Shown here piece after piece: positions 21,326 through 33,400 of a stretch of 64,000 nt of DNA. The DNA is from Brassica napus (Eukaryota > Streptophyta > Magnoliopsida > Brassicales > Brassicaceae). Location: positions 14,097,726 through 14,161,725 of the forward strand of contig NC_063448.1 of assembly GCF_020379485.1 (NCBI RefSeq). Reading direction: 5' to 3'. A model generated the notes under the pieces. That model saw only the letters and a list, made by a program, of their open reading frames with translations, did not search any database and had not been told where the DNA came from. Positions within the stretch are counted from its first letter, which is position 1, and every line of letters begins with the position of its first letter. A program made the translations under genes and the position numbers.

Positions 21326-24300
21326 TCGTGTTTCCTCCGCAAAGCTTTTCGTAAGGAAGAATCTATTTCGAAAAAGTATTTGTCGAAGAAAATTTTTCGT
21401 TTTCTTCTTCGGACGTTTTGAATGTTAACTTCGTCGTAACCGTTTTTGACCCCAACAAAAACTAGCTAAGAGTTTGAGCTTGTTTAAAGTTGAAAATAGA
21501 GTTTAAGGATATTCCGAGCCAATTGAGACCGAAAAGTGAATCTCAATACTAGTTCGAGCTACTGGTAGCGTGAGAATAATGTATAAAACATTTTGCGGTT
21601 ATATAAGTCTATTTATGAAACTTGCGATTTGAAATAGTGATTTGAATTTGATAATATATAAGTTGTAAAAGTGATGCGAGAATCTATTCTCTGATACAAT
21701 GTATTTATGTGTAAATAGATGAAAGACAATTGTTTACCGATATGGGCGTGTTCTGGTTTAACGACTGCGATCTAGCGGAGAAGAAATGGTGTTGCATGTT
21801 TGATCGGTTTTCCCTTGTGTAGTTGATGAGAAGTTGATGCGGCTGCGAATTATTAACTTGATATGTGCACAACTCATAGTACGCCGTCGTGGATCATGTC
21901 GCGCATACTGCCTCTTGTGGCTTAGATTTTGTTTGGAAATATCGTTTAGACAACATGTGATCTTAGAATATTTCTGCGTGGTTTGTCCAGATTTATCGTT
22001 TTCCTTAACAGAAAATGATTTCGTGGTCGGGGCCTTTGAGTGATGCTTTGGATTTTGTTTGTGATTTTCCATGATTCGTTATAGATAAAATCTATTTGCT
22101 TCTTCTACGGAAAGGGATATACTGGCCCCTTAAGTAGTTCGAGATCGTTTGAAGTCAGGCGTTCGATGGCTCTTTTCATAATGAAGTAGATGGATTTGTC
22201 ACTTTAAGGAGTGTAGAATGCTAGGCTTGAGCTTTCTTTGCGCCTATGTGGTATTTTTGTTTCGATCTGCCTGATATCATGCTCGATATATTTCTGGAGG
22301 CACGATAAGAGCTTGTTCAAAAGCTCACTATCCATCTGAGAGTGTAAAGTTTCACTGGCTCCTTGACTTCAGCTCTTTGGAAATTGTGTTGGTCGATATT
22401 CTTGAAGAGTCGAACTTGGCCACTGAGCTGCTAAGGTTCCTTGGACATATGACTCATTGTTTTCATGGAGCAAGATCCAGTTTCGGCTCCTCGAGCTTCT
22501 GCATCAGAGATCGAACTCGATGCCATTATTGGAGGAGGGCGACTTCTTGATCCTTCGTGTTTCACGAGCTCGTTAGAGGTCGAGCCTGTCTATATTTAAC
22601 TCGGATGCAAGATCTGTACTTGCTTAATGATAGTGGATGTGTGTTTCATACAGTTCGTATATGCGTCATTAGGGTTTTGGGAGCTCGATAGCTCGAGGGA
22701 TAGACATTTGCTTTGCTTTTGGTCAGTCAAATTGATTTGAGAGCGAACTAGTAGGCTTTCGCGTTCGAGCTAGCTGATCCAATCTTTGCCCAGTCTATTG
22801 AGACTTAGGCTGTGGTGGTTTGATCCAGATCGAGGTGAGATGTCTCTTCTGTTGAGGGATCTACATCGTGAGGTGGAAATTTCGGGAGCACCTGGAGATT
22901 CTCAGTGGTAGATAAACTCGGTCTTTGCTAGCTTCGATATCACGAGGAGAGTGAGCTCTCACTCTTATTCGATACAAGGCGGATGAAGATACACAGTTTC
23001 ATTATCGTGATCTCGTAAAGAGATCGTGTAACCCTCGTTAAGAAATGAGTTTTTGGGGAATAATAAAGAAATGCATTTGTGGCTTTAATCTTGAGTCCTT
23101 CTTCGTTGAAAAAGATTCTCGGCTTTAACAGATATGGAGATGGAATTGTCTTGTGGAGTAAACGTAAAGAGTTTCGTGTCTTTTCTTCTTGTCGAAAAAT
23201 AAGTGGAAGAATTGTTTTATCGTCATATCATTTAATGGTTTGATGACATAGAGATCGAATAATCGTTTTCTTGGTCGTTTCTCTTCTCCTTGTTTTATTG
23301 TCATGCGATGGTAAACTGCGTATGAGTGGTGGGAATGTATTTCTCTTTCTTGTTTCCATGTTCGTCCTCCACTCATGGTCAAGCTTAGTGTTCTCGTTCT
23401 GTAAGAAGTGGAGGTATCTTCATATGTACCTGTTTGTTGAGTGAGTCCCTTAGCTCTGGGGTTTGTCAATGGGAGTGGCGAGCGCGCATCGCAGCTCATC
23501 ATCCTCCTCAGGAGTCTGTGCTGTCGGCAAGGGAGATACCTGCCCCGATGTATTAGACCGAGCAATAAGATCGTCTCTGCTTGATCTGTCGTTTTGCCGG
23601 GTCCGAACCCCAAGAGGTTGGATGATCGGGGATTGTAGCTCCCGACGCATTTAAAGGTGTTAATGCTCGTCGTGGAAGGTTTGCATAATTGGCCGCAGTC
23701 GAGTCAGCTCGCTCTATTTTCGTGAGCTTAGTGTCGTGACGGCTCATATTCTTTGGACTTTGATATCCCCGTGTCTCATATAGGATTCTCATTTCGCTTA
23801 GGGAGTGTCTCAGAGTTTGGTGGTGCTGCAGTAATGATTGGAGTTGACCTATGACCTCGTGAGATTTTATGATCGGAACCTGGTGAGATCGAGTGTGATG
23901 TCGGGTTCCATCTGTTCTGATGGTTAGATCATTTGTCTTATGCGTCTAGTGAATAGGATGGCGGCGACCTGCGGCTCATGGTTCCATCATCGTGGATCAA
24001 ATCCTTCCCGGTTGGGTTTGATCTTTGATCAATCGTACCATGCTGGGATGGCAGTTTCATCGGTCTTGAGCGAGAAATCAGTTTAGTTGTCTCCAGGGAG
24101 AAGTGTTCTGCATTGGTATCGAGCAAGATGTCGGCTTCATCAGTCTCGAGACGTTGGATTCATCGCGATCTCATCAGATCAAATATCATAGAAGAGTTCG
24201 TGTCTTTACTTGTTGTCATCATCAAAGTATGATTTTATCTCACATTGTAGTAAATACGGAGACGTCGTCTTTACTTCATGCAACAAATATAAGGAATTGA

Positions 24301-24499
24301 ATATCTTTTCTTCTCCTCATCGTTCGTCTTGCATGTTTAATGCTTCCATAGCTAATTAATAGAAAATTTTGTGGTCTTTTTGGATGTGGCTCTTAGTTAG
24401 TGCAAGCTCCTCATTTTTCCAATCACGTGATAGGAAGTTGTGCCTTTGTTATACAATGAAGTAATAAAAATACATTTTCTTTTTCATTGTCACTCTTGC

Positions 24500-25010
24500 T
24501 GGGTGAATGGTCTTTTGTTAATTGGAAAGTAGAACTCAGGTGCTTGCGAGAACGATCTCGTTATTCTTTTATAGGACGATGTCAACTCCTATAAGTTTGG
24601 TTAGTTTGTTGCGCGTGTTCTGCACATTCAGCTATGACTTCTTTCTCGATTATACGTGTTACGAGATACACAGCCAGATATGCGGAGTCCTTTTGACTTG
24701 GCCTTCGATCTAACCAAATATCGTTTATGCGCGGACGTTACTTTACGAGATTTCACGGGCCGGTTTGAGCCTAACTCGAGTTAATGCTGTCAGCTGGTTC
24801 TCTTATCCTTTTGGTGGGATGGATTTAGTTTTAAATCCAGTACTAATAAGTATCCCCCAGTTCTTCACGTGAGGTAACGAAGTTGGAGAACGGAAAAGTC
24901 TTTTAGTAACTGAAGTTCCAAGTCGACCTCATTTGCTGCATTAAGCGTTTGATCTTGGCTCGTATATCGTGATCGAGGCATGAGTTCGATCTAACCCACT
25001 AGATTCCGTT
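24500..25010 (-). repeat. Diverged internal copy of the LARD LTR edge, purine tract and adjacent interior
   Basis: The segment around 24740-24960 aligns by eye with 11560-11880. Shared blocks: TTACGAG...GGGCC...CTAACTCGAG, then TTTTGGTGGGATGGATTTAGT, then CCCCCAGTT, then GTTGGAGAA and CGTTTGATCTTGGCTCGTATATCGTGATC. It therefore includes an LTR end, a purine tract and internal sequence in the same orientation as the host element, but much more diverged than the two flanking LTRs. Confidence 0.6.
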
Positions 25011-25284
25011 TGGTAGAGGAACTTGTATCCTTTTCCGTCTATCATAGATGTAATATGATCTCGTCTCTTATTGTACAAATACGGGGAAGTTCTTACGTCA
25101 TAGAACGATCATAGCGAATGGTGTGTCGTCAGCTCGAGATCTCGTTGGGATGTGTTTTAATTGTTTCTCTTGAGCATTGAGAACTCCTCTTCGCCGGAAG
25201 GTGAGAGGCGGGTGCTTGCAGTCGGGGCTCTCCAGCTTCTGAGCTCTCGTTCGTGGGATTTGAGTAGATAGTAACCTTAGTTCA

Positions 25285-25400
25285 TGTCTCATATGACTTA
25301 ATTTATAATTATCTCGAGTGAGACATTGATATCGTTGGTCTTGAACGAGACGTCGAGTTCGTCGATTCTTGTCTCAAACAGGAAGTCGGGTGTGCAGGTT
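25285..25400 (-). repeat. Second diverged copy of an LTR block
   Basis: TTATAATTATCTCGAGTGAGAC...GGTCTTGAACGAGACGTCGAGTTCGTCGATTCTTGTC resembles the LTR block near 10888-10990 (TATAATCATCTCGAAAGAGATG...GAGACCTCGACTTCGTCGGTC). A similar weaker block is at about 24120-24170. Confidence 0.5.
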
Positions 25401-26316
25401 ACGAGTAAATAACGAATCCGAGACCTTGAGATGTCTATTTTTGATCATGCTTCTTTCGACTTCTGTTGTTTCCTGTCTTCTTTTCATAATGATAAGATAT
25501 CTGGTGTTTATGGATTCTAAGATCTCGAGCCCTTCTTTTCGTGGAGTCTTTGCGCTCCCACTCTTGAAACATTCGGTTTTGGATATGGTAAAATCGGGAA
25601 CACCTAGAACTGTGTTCGAGACATGAGGCTGTGGCCGAAGGGAGAGTAAATCTTTTAGTTCTCGAGCTTGGCGAGCTCCGCTTCTTCCCTTCCACCAAAC
25701 GGTGGTCAAGATATTTATGGTTCCTTTGTTGGTGTATTTAGTCATTGTGCATGGTCCAAGCACGCTCGTGATATTGTGATATAGTCTCGTCAAGATTCTT
25801 CCTCACTTCTGATCATTTATTAATCAAGAATTCATGCTCGACGCGTAGCGAAGTCATTTTCTTTGTCTTATTCTGAGCCGTCCAAGACAATACCGACAAT
25901 TTCTTGCTTTTGCGATCTGTTAATCAGGACATTTTACATTCTTCTGCCTCGGCATATGTATTCATTTGAGTGCATTAGCTCGGTTAGCAAACTTTTCTCG
26001 TGTTGGACGATCATTTGACCGGACCCAAACTGGGGAGGTCGGGCTATCAGAACTCGTCGCCGGTCTACTATGGTTTGAGAAGGTTATTGGTGAGACTCGG
26101 CGAGATGAATTATTTTTATCAGCAACAGTGATTCAATTTATCTGAGGTCGGGATCGAATCTCATGTTTTGTTTCTTGTTTATGATCCATTGAGATCGATG
26201 CCATCGTGGTGTGATGGTTTGTTTATTGTGGTATTGGACACCATATGAGATGAATCCATTTTCGTGTTTACAAGCCTTAGATCAGGTTCCTATCAAGGAT
26301 GTTTTTCGTTTTTATT

Positions 26317-26333
26317 CCCCACAGTCGGCGCCA
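26317..26333 (-). other. Primer-binding site of the LARD-like element
   Basis: Minus strand reads TGGCGCCGACTGTGGGG three bases inside the 5' LTR, a TGGCGCC-type site like those of many plant Gypsy elements. This suggests a Gypsy parent. Confidence 0.8.
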
Positions 26334-26336
26334 AAA

Positions 26337-27369
26337 TGTAGATCCTAAAATCTACACTAAGAATTTGATAGTGATCGGGAGTTCAATCTAGGAAAGAAAT
26401 AACGTGGGCAACGATATCCTTAGAACACAACGATGTAATCAGGTATGAGTCGACAAGAATGGACTATATTCACAGGTCGAATATCATAGAGATATCAGGA
26501 TTAAGAAGGATCGTGACTGAAATCGGGATCGAGCTGCCTACGTACCCGTCAAGGGATCAAGTCTACACGTAGTTCAATTATAATCATCTCGAAAGAGATG
26601 TCGGTTTCTTCAGTCATGGGTTAGACCTCGACTTCGTCGGTCTCGAGCTTGATGTTTGCTTCGAGCTCTCTTGTCTTGAATAATTAGTAGTTAGTGTACG
26701 ATGGATAAGTTCTCGAACTGCATTTGATCTCTTTAGACCGATCTTGTCGTATGAAGATAAGGTCGATCATTAACATGATACGAGGGTCGCTATCGTCATG
26801 GATTCTTGTTTTCACAATTACAAAGATGTGTTTACGTCGTGAGATGATTATTGGGAATCTCATCTCTCTCGTTCTTCTTAAACCATAAAGAAATGGATGA
26901 CTTGTTTAATCATTAAATAGATATAATGATTCCATCATGTGTTGGTAGAGGAAGATGGCAATCTTGCCGAGACCGAAGTCTCTCCCCCTCTTCGTCAGTC
27001 TTTATTCTTTTGGTTTCATTCTTTTTGTCTTTGTTTCGTCTCTGGAGAAGATGTCCTCTTCGTTAGATCCAAGGTCTCTTTTATATGAGAGCAAGGTTGT
27101 TGCAACAAGCTAGTAATATGGTTAATAATTTGTTGCACATGCTCCACCTTTCTAGCTATGACCTCTTCTTTATTGATCGCTCTCCGATATATAAGGAGAA
27201 TAATTCTCTTTATTCTTTGACTTATTCATACTCAAAGAACCTCGGGTTCTATGGGCCGACTTCGGGTTACGAGTTCTTATGGGCCTGTCTAAGCTCAACT
27301 CGAGGTCGTCGTTAGCCCTTTTCTTATCTTTTTGGCGGGAAGGATTTAGTGCTAAATTCTGGTCCAACA
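26337..27369 (-). repeat. LARD-like element 5' LTR (right)
   Basis: Direct repeat of 10650-11682, 1033 bp, TG...CA ends, followed by target duplication ATCAT at 27370-27374. Confidence 0.95.
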
Positions 27370-27705
27370 ATCATCTCGGATGTTTATTTTCCGGAGAAGA
27401 TCCTTAAACGGAGAAAGACAATTGTTCATGGTGGACACGCAAAGGGAAGGGATGTCTTGTGTTGTATTCCCATCAGTCTCCGGTAAACCATCAGGGATAG
27501 ACTCAAAACGGAAGGAAGGAAACCCGTCTAGCGCGTTGCGTCTACGAGATCGGAGGAGACGTTTGTGGTTGTAGACGGTGTTGACGAAGGTTACAGCGTG
27601 GAGGAGTTTAGACACCTTAAGCATCGGGTTGATGTGTCCTTGAGCCGGATTAGGCACACAGACTACATGTGGTTTCTGTGTGGTGTGGACGGCAGGAGAT
27701 GCCAT
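27370..27705 (-). pseudogene. UGT85A-like pseudogene (copy 1), 5' part of exon 1
   Basis: Encodes [20 protein letters not shown], then [17 protein letters not shown], and on to [10 protein letters not shown], collinear with the N-terminus of copies 2 and 3 and keeping the catalytic His of the GHINP motif. Four codons are missing between LLHA and VTFVN (copy 2 has KGFY there). The frame runs into the LTR at 27370. Start ATG 27703-27705 matches the start in the other copies. Confidence 0.93.
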
Positions 27706-27765
27706 TTCTGTTTTGTTTATAAGCTTCTTAATTTGGAATGAGTGTGACTCGGTACCTAGGCGTTA

Positions 27766-27773
27766 CTATATAG
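27766..27773 (-). promoter_or_regulatory. Possible TATA box of UGT85A copy 1
   Basis: CTATATAG lies about 60 bp upstream of the start codon on the minus strand. It is a palindrome, so orientation is uncertain. Confidence 0.35.
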
Positions 27774-27789
27774 ACACTATTACTTCTTA

Positions 27790-28045
27790 GGGTCCGACTG
27801 GTGACCATCCGGGAAACAAGAGGAACGAATAAAAAAGGAATGTACGGGAATAAAATACCAGGAATGAAAAGGAATGGTTATTCCTTATCAAATTTGACAA
27901 GGAATAATTTTGTTCTTTAATTCTCTACAAAAAAGGGAATGAAAGGGAATGAGAGGAAATTATTATTCCTTGTGAATGGTAATTTTTTTTAGGAACGTCA
28001 GGGAATACATTATTCCTCGTCGTTCCCTGGTCACCATTCATACCC
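27790..28045. mobile_element. Tourist-like MITE (family GGGTCC..TGGTGACC), copy A
   Basis: Imperfect inverted ends GGGTCCGACTGGTGACCA and its partner TGGTCACCATTCATACCC are flanked by TTA (27787-27789 and 28046-28048). The interior is rich in GGAAT/ATTCC. The 3-bp TTA duplication points to the PIF/Harbinger class. A second copy is at 53578-53842. Confidence 0.85.
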
Positions 28046-28048
28046 TTA

Positions 28049-28708
28049 GTGTAACTCAATTAATGCTACAAAAAGACAAGCTAGTAGCTTAGGCGGTGTA
28101 GTATTTTTATCTATTATATTTTATTAATTATGTAAATACATCGATATTACTATTTTCTGTCAGATTTCCAAATTTTTTCACCTTTATCTTTTGGTTTCAG
28201 AATTTTAACCCGCATGACCGTGAAAAAGACGGGTACACGGATAATATAAATTTTAATAAAATAATTATGTTTTGTAATAAAATAATTATTTTCTGTAGAA
28301 AATAATATAAATCCTATATTTATAATTAAAATATAATTTTTATTTTTTTTACAAAATATTTTTAGTTATAACTTTGATTTTTATTTTTCGGATTGACGGA
28401 TATCTGCGATTAAAATTCGGGCGACCGCATCTGTTTCTCTTAAAACCGACTCGACATGCACCCATATATTGAATTTTTGAATTGACCGACCTGCCATGTC
28501 TTGCGACAGGTCAAACAGGGCGAAACACACGGATTAAAGACTTAAACTCCCTAGGCTTCAAGATTTCACATTCACACAGACAAAATTGAATATTTTAGGA
28601 CTAACTGATATAGAGTTACAAAAAAAATAGGACTAATTAATATCTCCAAAGAAGTATATTTTTCTTATAGTCAATGTTTTTTGGTTCGTTTTGCTTGTTA
28701 CTAACTAT
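28049..28708. other. A+T-rich intergenic DNA
   Basis: No gene or complete element recognised. A small hairpin (GACCTGCC...GACAGGTC, about 28485-28512) and phrases like ACCCGCATGACCGTG near 28209 could be decayed Helitron ends, but no boundary could be fixed. Confidence 0.4.
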
Positions 28709-28710
28709 TA

Positions 28711-28969
28711 CTCCCTCTGTATCAAAATAAGTGGATTTTAAGATTTTTGCACACTAATTAAGGAAATACAAATTTTTCTTCAATTTTTCTCGTTTGTTTA
28801 AAAACAACAATAAATACATATAAATCAACCAGTAAAAAATCATACTGCAGAATATAAATAGTTAAAAACATAAAATTGCATTTACTTTTTACATGGAAAC
28901 TTGAAAACATCACTTAAAATGAAACAAAAAATTTCTCTTAAAACATCATTTAAAGTGATACGGAGGGAG
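28711..28969. mobile_element. Stowaway-like MITE
   Basis: Ends CTCCCTCTGTATCAAAATA and, inverted, GTGATACGGAGGGAG are flanked by TA on both sides. CTCCCTCYGT ends with TA duplication define plant Stowaway (Tc1/mariner) elements. 259 bp, non-coding. Confidence 0.93.
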
Positions 28970-28971
28970 TA

Positions 28972-30029
28972 TCTATTATTTTTATTTTATTCTATCATAA
29001 AGTAGAAGTTAGAAATAGTTTAACTTAATATTGCGACAATGATGCTGCTTTGATTGCAAATAACGAGACACAATATTGGTAGTACAATGATTCTTCAGTC
29101 CACTGGCTTCCAAAAGACACGAGGAATGCATTTGGAAAGAGGTCCGCGAAGATAGTAATAAACTAATAATGGTGTTGGTTGCACTGGCTAGAACATTCAT
29201 ATGACCATATAACATGTTCATTTGGTAAATTTTGAACTGGAAGTTTGAGCGATTGAGTGTATGGCAATATTCACTCGCGGCGGCTTGTTTCAAAACGGTA
29301 AACTATCTGGGACATGTAATCTTTTGAAAAATTGGCTCTTTAAATTGGCAGCCCCAAAGCTCATGTTTCATGGACCTAGGACACGTTATGCACCCAGATA
29401 GTAGATAGGAATTTCGATCTTTGAACAAAACTCTTCATTTAACAATCATCACTCATTTCCGATAGATATATTTGTTGTTGTTAACTGTTTTAGATATATT
29501 TCCGATAGATAAAAACCCCCATTTCCCCGAAAACTAATGTTTTTTTAGGAAAAAAATAATAATCTTGATAATGGTGTATGTGTATGCCTGTATAACTTTT
29601 GTGGACCTTCACGGCCACTCTTCTCAAAGAAACCAGCTAGTAGACTTTTTCTCGAAAGTTTAAACTAGCTCTTACTCAACATTCTCTTCAATAGTAATCA
29701 GGACTAGCATAATCGAAAACAAGATAATATGTATGGATGATTAAATTTCAATACTTTGTCAAAAAATGATGATCAAAATTCAATCAAAAAAATATCCTAC
29801 TTAAGCCAGTCTACATAGATCAATAATTTGGTATGGTAACTATCAGTATCACAAAATTTCAATTCAAAACCAGTTAATATTGGTTTGATTCAATTTTTGT
29901 CATGGTACATTACAATTCATGCCCTTATATCCTTTACTTTGAGTGAATTATAGAGGGATGGATGGAGGGGAATGAAATCCCATGAGCTTATTCATAGTCA
30001 TTTCAAACTCAAAAGTTGTGGGCATGTGT
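28972..30029. other. Intergenic DNA downstream of UGT85A copy 2
   Basis: About 1 kb, A+T-rich. The only open frame of note (29009-29293, minus, 94 codons) has no recognised similarity and is probably chance. Confidence 0.4.
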
Positions 30030-30037
30030 GTCCACAT

Positions 30038-30312
30038 GCAGGGCCGTGCCTGATACAAAACAAATCAAGCATTAGCTTTTGGGCTGGTTAGAATAAGTAT
30101 TATTTTGGGGCCAATTTCTTTAAAATTGTCATTGCTTCAGTGGTTGTGTAGCTGCTATAGTTGATCAGTCCACGTGTTCGAGATAGCTTATCACTGTTTT
30201 TGTATTATTTTTGTTTTATCAGTTATTTTAGGTTAAATATTTTATATTAAAATAAATTAAGGGGCCAAAAAATTTCTATGCTTCTAACTTAGAAAAAGTC
30301 CGGCACGGCCTT
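30038..30312. mobile_element. hAT-type miniature element, copy A
   Basis: Inverted ends GCAGGGCCGTGCC and GGCACGGCCTT are flanked by the 8-bp duplication GTCCACAT (30030-30037 and 30313-30320). An 8-bp duplication with GGGCC-type ends is typical of hAT elements. Non-coding, 275 bp. Confidence 0.9.
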
Positions 30313-30455
30313 GTCCACATACCGTTGATTAAGTACCATTTATTTGTCATCTCAAATTGATAACTTAGGAGGAGGATAACATGACATGATTCACAGACGA
30401 ATGAAAAGTTTAAGAAAAAAAAACTAAAAACAATATAGTCCAATAGCAGAGTATT

Positions 30456-33400
30456 TTACTCCCCTAGAAGAACCTTAACAACCTTGTCGAAATTTACAAC
30501 CGACGAACCACGCTTACACTCCGTCGCCTTCTCAGCCAAGCTCCGCCACTCCTCCGCCTTCTCTCTCATTTTCTTACCTTTCTCTCCATCCATCAACTCT
30601 CTAACCACCGCCTCAACCTCCTCCCTCCTCACATCTCCACCGATCTCAACACCAATCTCCCACTCGTCACAACAAAACTTACAATTTGTTTGCTGCTCAG
30701 CGAAAAATGGCCAACAAACCATAGGAACTCCACCGCAAATACTTTCAAGCGTCGAGTTCCATCCACAGTGTGTTAAGAACCCTCCTACCGCGGGATGAGA
30801 TAGGACTTCCTCCTGAGGACACCAACTCGCCAGCATACTCCGGTCCGCCGTCTCCGTTAGAAACTCAGGTGGAACCATGGATACCTCACCGGCTACTAAG
30901 TCCGGCCGTATTACCCACAAAAACTCTTTTCCCGTTGCTGCTAAACCCCAAGCGAACTCCACAAGCTGCTTCGCTGTCATCACAGTTATGCTCCCAAAGT
31001 TAACGTAAACAACGCTGTTTGGAGCTCTGGTATTTAGCCAATCCATACACTCCGCCTCTTCTTTCCACAGGTTCGATCCCATTCGTCCGAGTTCACTATC
31101 CTCACTGATCTGTTGTTTCACTTGTAGATGGAGCGGTCCAATGGAGTAAACCGGAGGTACAATAGATTGCATGGATTGGATGACGTCAAGCTCGAGATCG
31201 TCGAACGTGTTAAGAATGATGGCAGAAGCACGTTTGGCTCGTTCGGTCTCACGAACGAGGAAGTTGAGCATTATGTCGTTAGGGTTAGTCGTACGGATGA
31301 AGCTAGGGATGTCTTTTAGTCTTAGGTTCTTCATCGATGGAATCCAATCTATAATTGTGTCTAGATGCTCCTTTGTCAAGTAACTCTCATCTGCCAAATC
31401 CACTATCATTTTATTAGTAATTAGTTTAAACATCTAGCTGGCATTATCTTCATTAAAATAAAAGCACCGTATTAATATGCAGAATTATCGGTAGTGTACT
31501 GAGCCGGAAAAGTTTATTATTAGCCAGCAATGCCAGTCAGAAAAGTATATAAGAAAACTTTGACCTAATTCTATTTGATATAGGTTTGACTAAGGGATTA
31601 CTTGTATAGATTTTAATATTTTTACGTTTTGTCAAAAAAAAAATTGTTTTGTCGTGATCAAGTTTATTTATGCGCCTGCGCTTCAAATATCTTCATTAAG
31701 TTTTTTTTAGTGCTAACAAAAGAACGTTATTATGTCCAAAAAAGAACGTTATTATGTTCAAATAACCAAACGTAGTATTTAAATTTTTTTGACAATTTAT
31801 ATATTCTAATTTCTAAGCTACGTTTTAGCTGTCTTCTTGCTACCTAAAGTTTGATTTAATAGCTATTTATGATGAACTTAAGTTATGAGCTATTTCCAAC
31901 TACCATTTCTCAACATAAAAATCGTTCATGGTCTCCCACCAACTTTTTATGTCAAGTAAAGAAACCCAACTGGTTGCGGATTATTATTATATTATTACAT
32001 CTTCTGGCGTGACTCGTGAGAAATCATTGAATTTCTAGCATATTCTTTTGATAAATCTAGCAAAATAAAACATTTTATCGCAAGCCTTTTTCAAGAAGAA
32101 ATAAAGGAAGCGAAGGGTCAAATTATATGATTGTTCAACCATCAATGTTCAATATATATTTTGTACCCATCCCGCTAGATTATAAATACTGTTATAGAGA
32201 TTCAATTGAATGAATTGCTCTGTCCATCATTATTTAGGTGTTATAAATTTTTATGTAACCTAATGCAACTTGATATTTCTTAAAACTTAAGCAGTGCGTT
32301 TTACGAAAATATGTACATCCTACCTCATAAATTATAGTCATGAACTCACTCGTGAACATGTGGTTTCTTATGGGTTTCTACGTTAATATAATTTCCTGTA
32401 ACACGTATTAAACCATTTATCAAAAGTAATAATAATATGTAAGATAGGTTTCAATGTGTATATTATTGATGTCATGAGAGCTTATTTATACAACACGTAC
32501 AAGATCTTTGATAAGACCAGATCTAGAGATACGCTCTAGAGTTATAGATAAGTATCAACAATCATTATCTAAACGTATACGATATACACTAATACGCCCC
32601 CTCAAGATGGACGAGTCGGAGACAGTCCAATCTTGACAAAAAGATCATGAAACCTTGCCCGCGGAAGTGGTTTGGTCAGGGCATTAGCTAACTGATCAGT
32701 GGAGCTGACATGTGACACTCGAAGTAACTTGCGTTGCACCATCTCACGGACAAAATGATAGTCCAAGGCCAGATGTTTCATTCGTGAGTGAAAGACCGGA
32801 TTTGCTGCGAGGTACGTAGCTCCGATGTTGTCACAGTACAGTGTTGGTGTAGCGGTTAGTGGAAAACGAAGTTCTCGAAGTAGATGCGCAATCCACATAA
32901 CTTCTGCTGCTGTTGCTGTGAGGCTTCTGTATTCGGCCTCTGTGCTTGACCGAGCAACACCTTTCATCTTCTTTGAGCTCCACGAAATAGGTTGCTTGCC
33001 TAGGTAGACAATGTACGCTCCTGTAGACGTGTAATCATCTTGATCTCCAGCCCAGTCTGCATCCGAGTAGGCATGAAGTGTTAGCGGTGTGTTGCGGGAG
33101 AAGAATAACCCTTTGTTCGCAGTGCCAACGAGGTATCTAAGTACACGTTTTGCAGCCTCCAGATGAAGTGTTGTCAGACAGTGCATAAACTGTGACAATC
33201 GGTTGACTGCAAAGGCTATGTCTGGGCGTGTAAGGCAGAGATACTGCAGACTTCCTACTATCGCTCGAAAGGTGAGAGGATCCTCAAGAGACACACCTCC
33301 TTTCTGAGTTAAGACTTGCGTGGAGCACATAGGAGTTGCGACAGCTTTGGCTCCTAGCATCTTGGTTTTGGTGAGTACGTCGGTGATGTATTTGGTTTGT

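Larger units (their letters stand above)
12491..21457 (-). mobile_element. Ty3/Gypsy retrotransposon, Tat-like, gag-less, with antisense ORF
   Basis: LTRs at 12491-13696 (1206 bp) and 20259-21457 (1199 bp) are flanked by AAAAC (12486-12490 and 21458-21462). On the minus strand the order is 5' LTR, primer site, protease, reverse transcriptase, RNase H, integrase, purine tract, 3' LTR, which is Gypsy order. Protease starts within about 75-100 bp of the primer site, so gag is missing. A spliced ORF on the opposite strand lies between integrase and the 3' LTR, an arrangement known from the Tat lineage. The pol frame has several stops and frameshifts, so the copy is dead. It is nested inside the LARD-like element and must be younger than it. 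Confidence 0.95.
20259..21457 (-). repeat. Gypsy 5' LTR (right)
   Basis: Direct repeat of 12491-13696; ends TG...CA in element orientation, followed inward by the primer-binding site. Confidence 0.95.
21463..26316 (-). other. LARD-like element interior, right part (no recognisable proteins)
   Basis: About 4.85 kb with only short, unrelated open frames. The longest minus-strand frame (23125-23613, 162 codons) shows no retroelement motif. Two stretches are diverged copies of the element's own LTR or flank (24500-25010 and 25285-25400). The rest is unique in the window. Confidence 0.7.
10650..27369 (-). mobile_element. Large non-coding LTR retroelement (LARD-like) with a nested Gypsy element
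   Basis: Two direct LTRs of 1033 bp (10650-11682 and 26337-27369), each TG...CA, are flanked by the 5-bp duplication ATCAT (10645-10649 and 27370-27374). Orientation is minus: a primer-binding site lies left of the right LTR and a purine tract right of the left LTR. Removing the nested element (12491-21462) leaves about 7.75 kb, of which about 5.7 kb is internal. I find no gag, protease, reverse transcriptase, RNase H or integrase frame in that interior. This fits a large retrotransposon derivative mobilised by proteins from elsewhere. It disrupts exon 1 of UGT85A copy 1. Confidence 0.92.

Noticed and set aside
23125..23613. 162-codon minus-strand ORF in the LARD interior
   Set aside because: No conserved motif, no codon signal and no retroelement similarity that I can see; probably chance.
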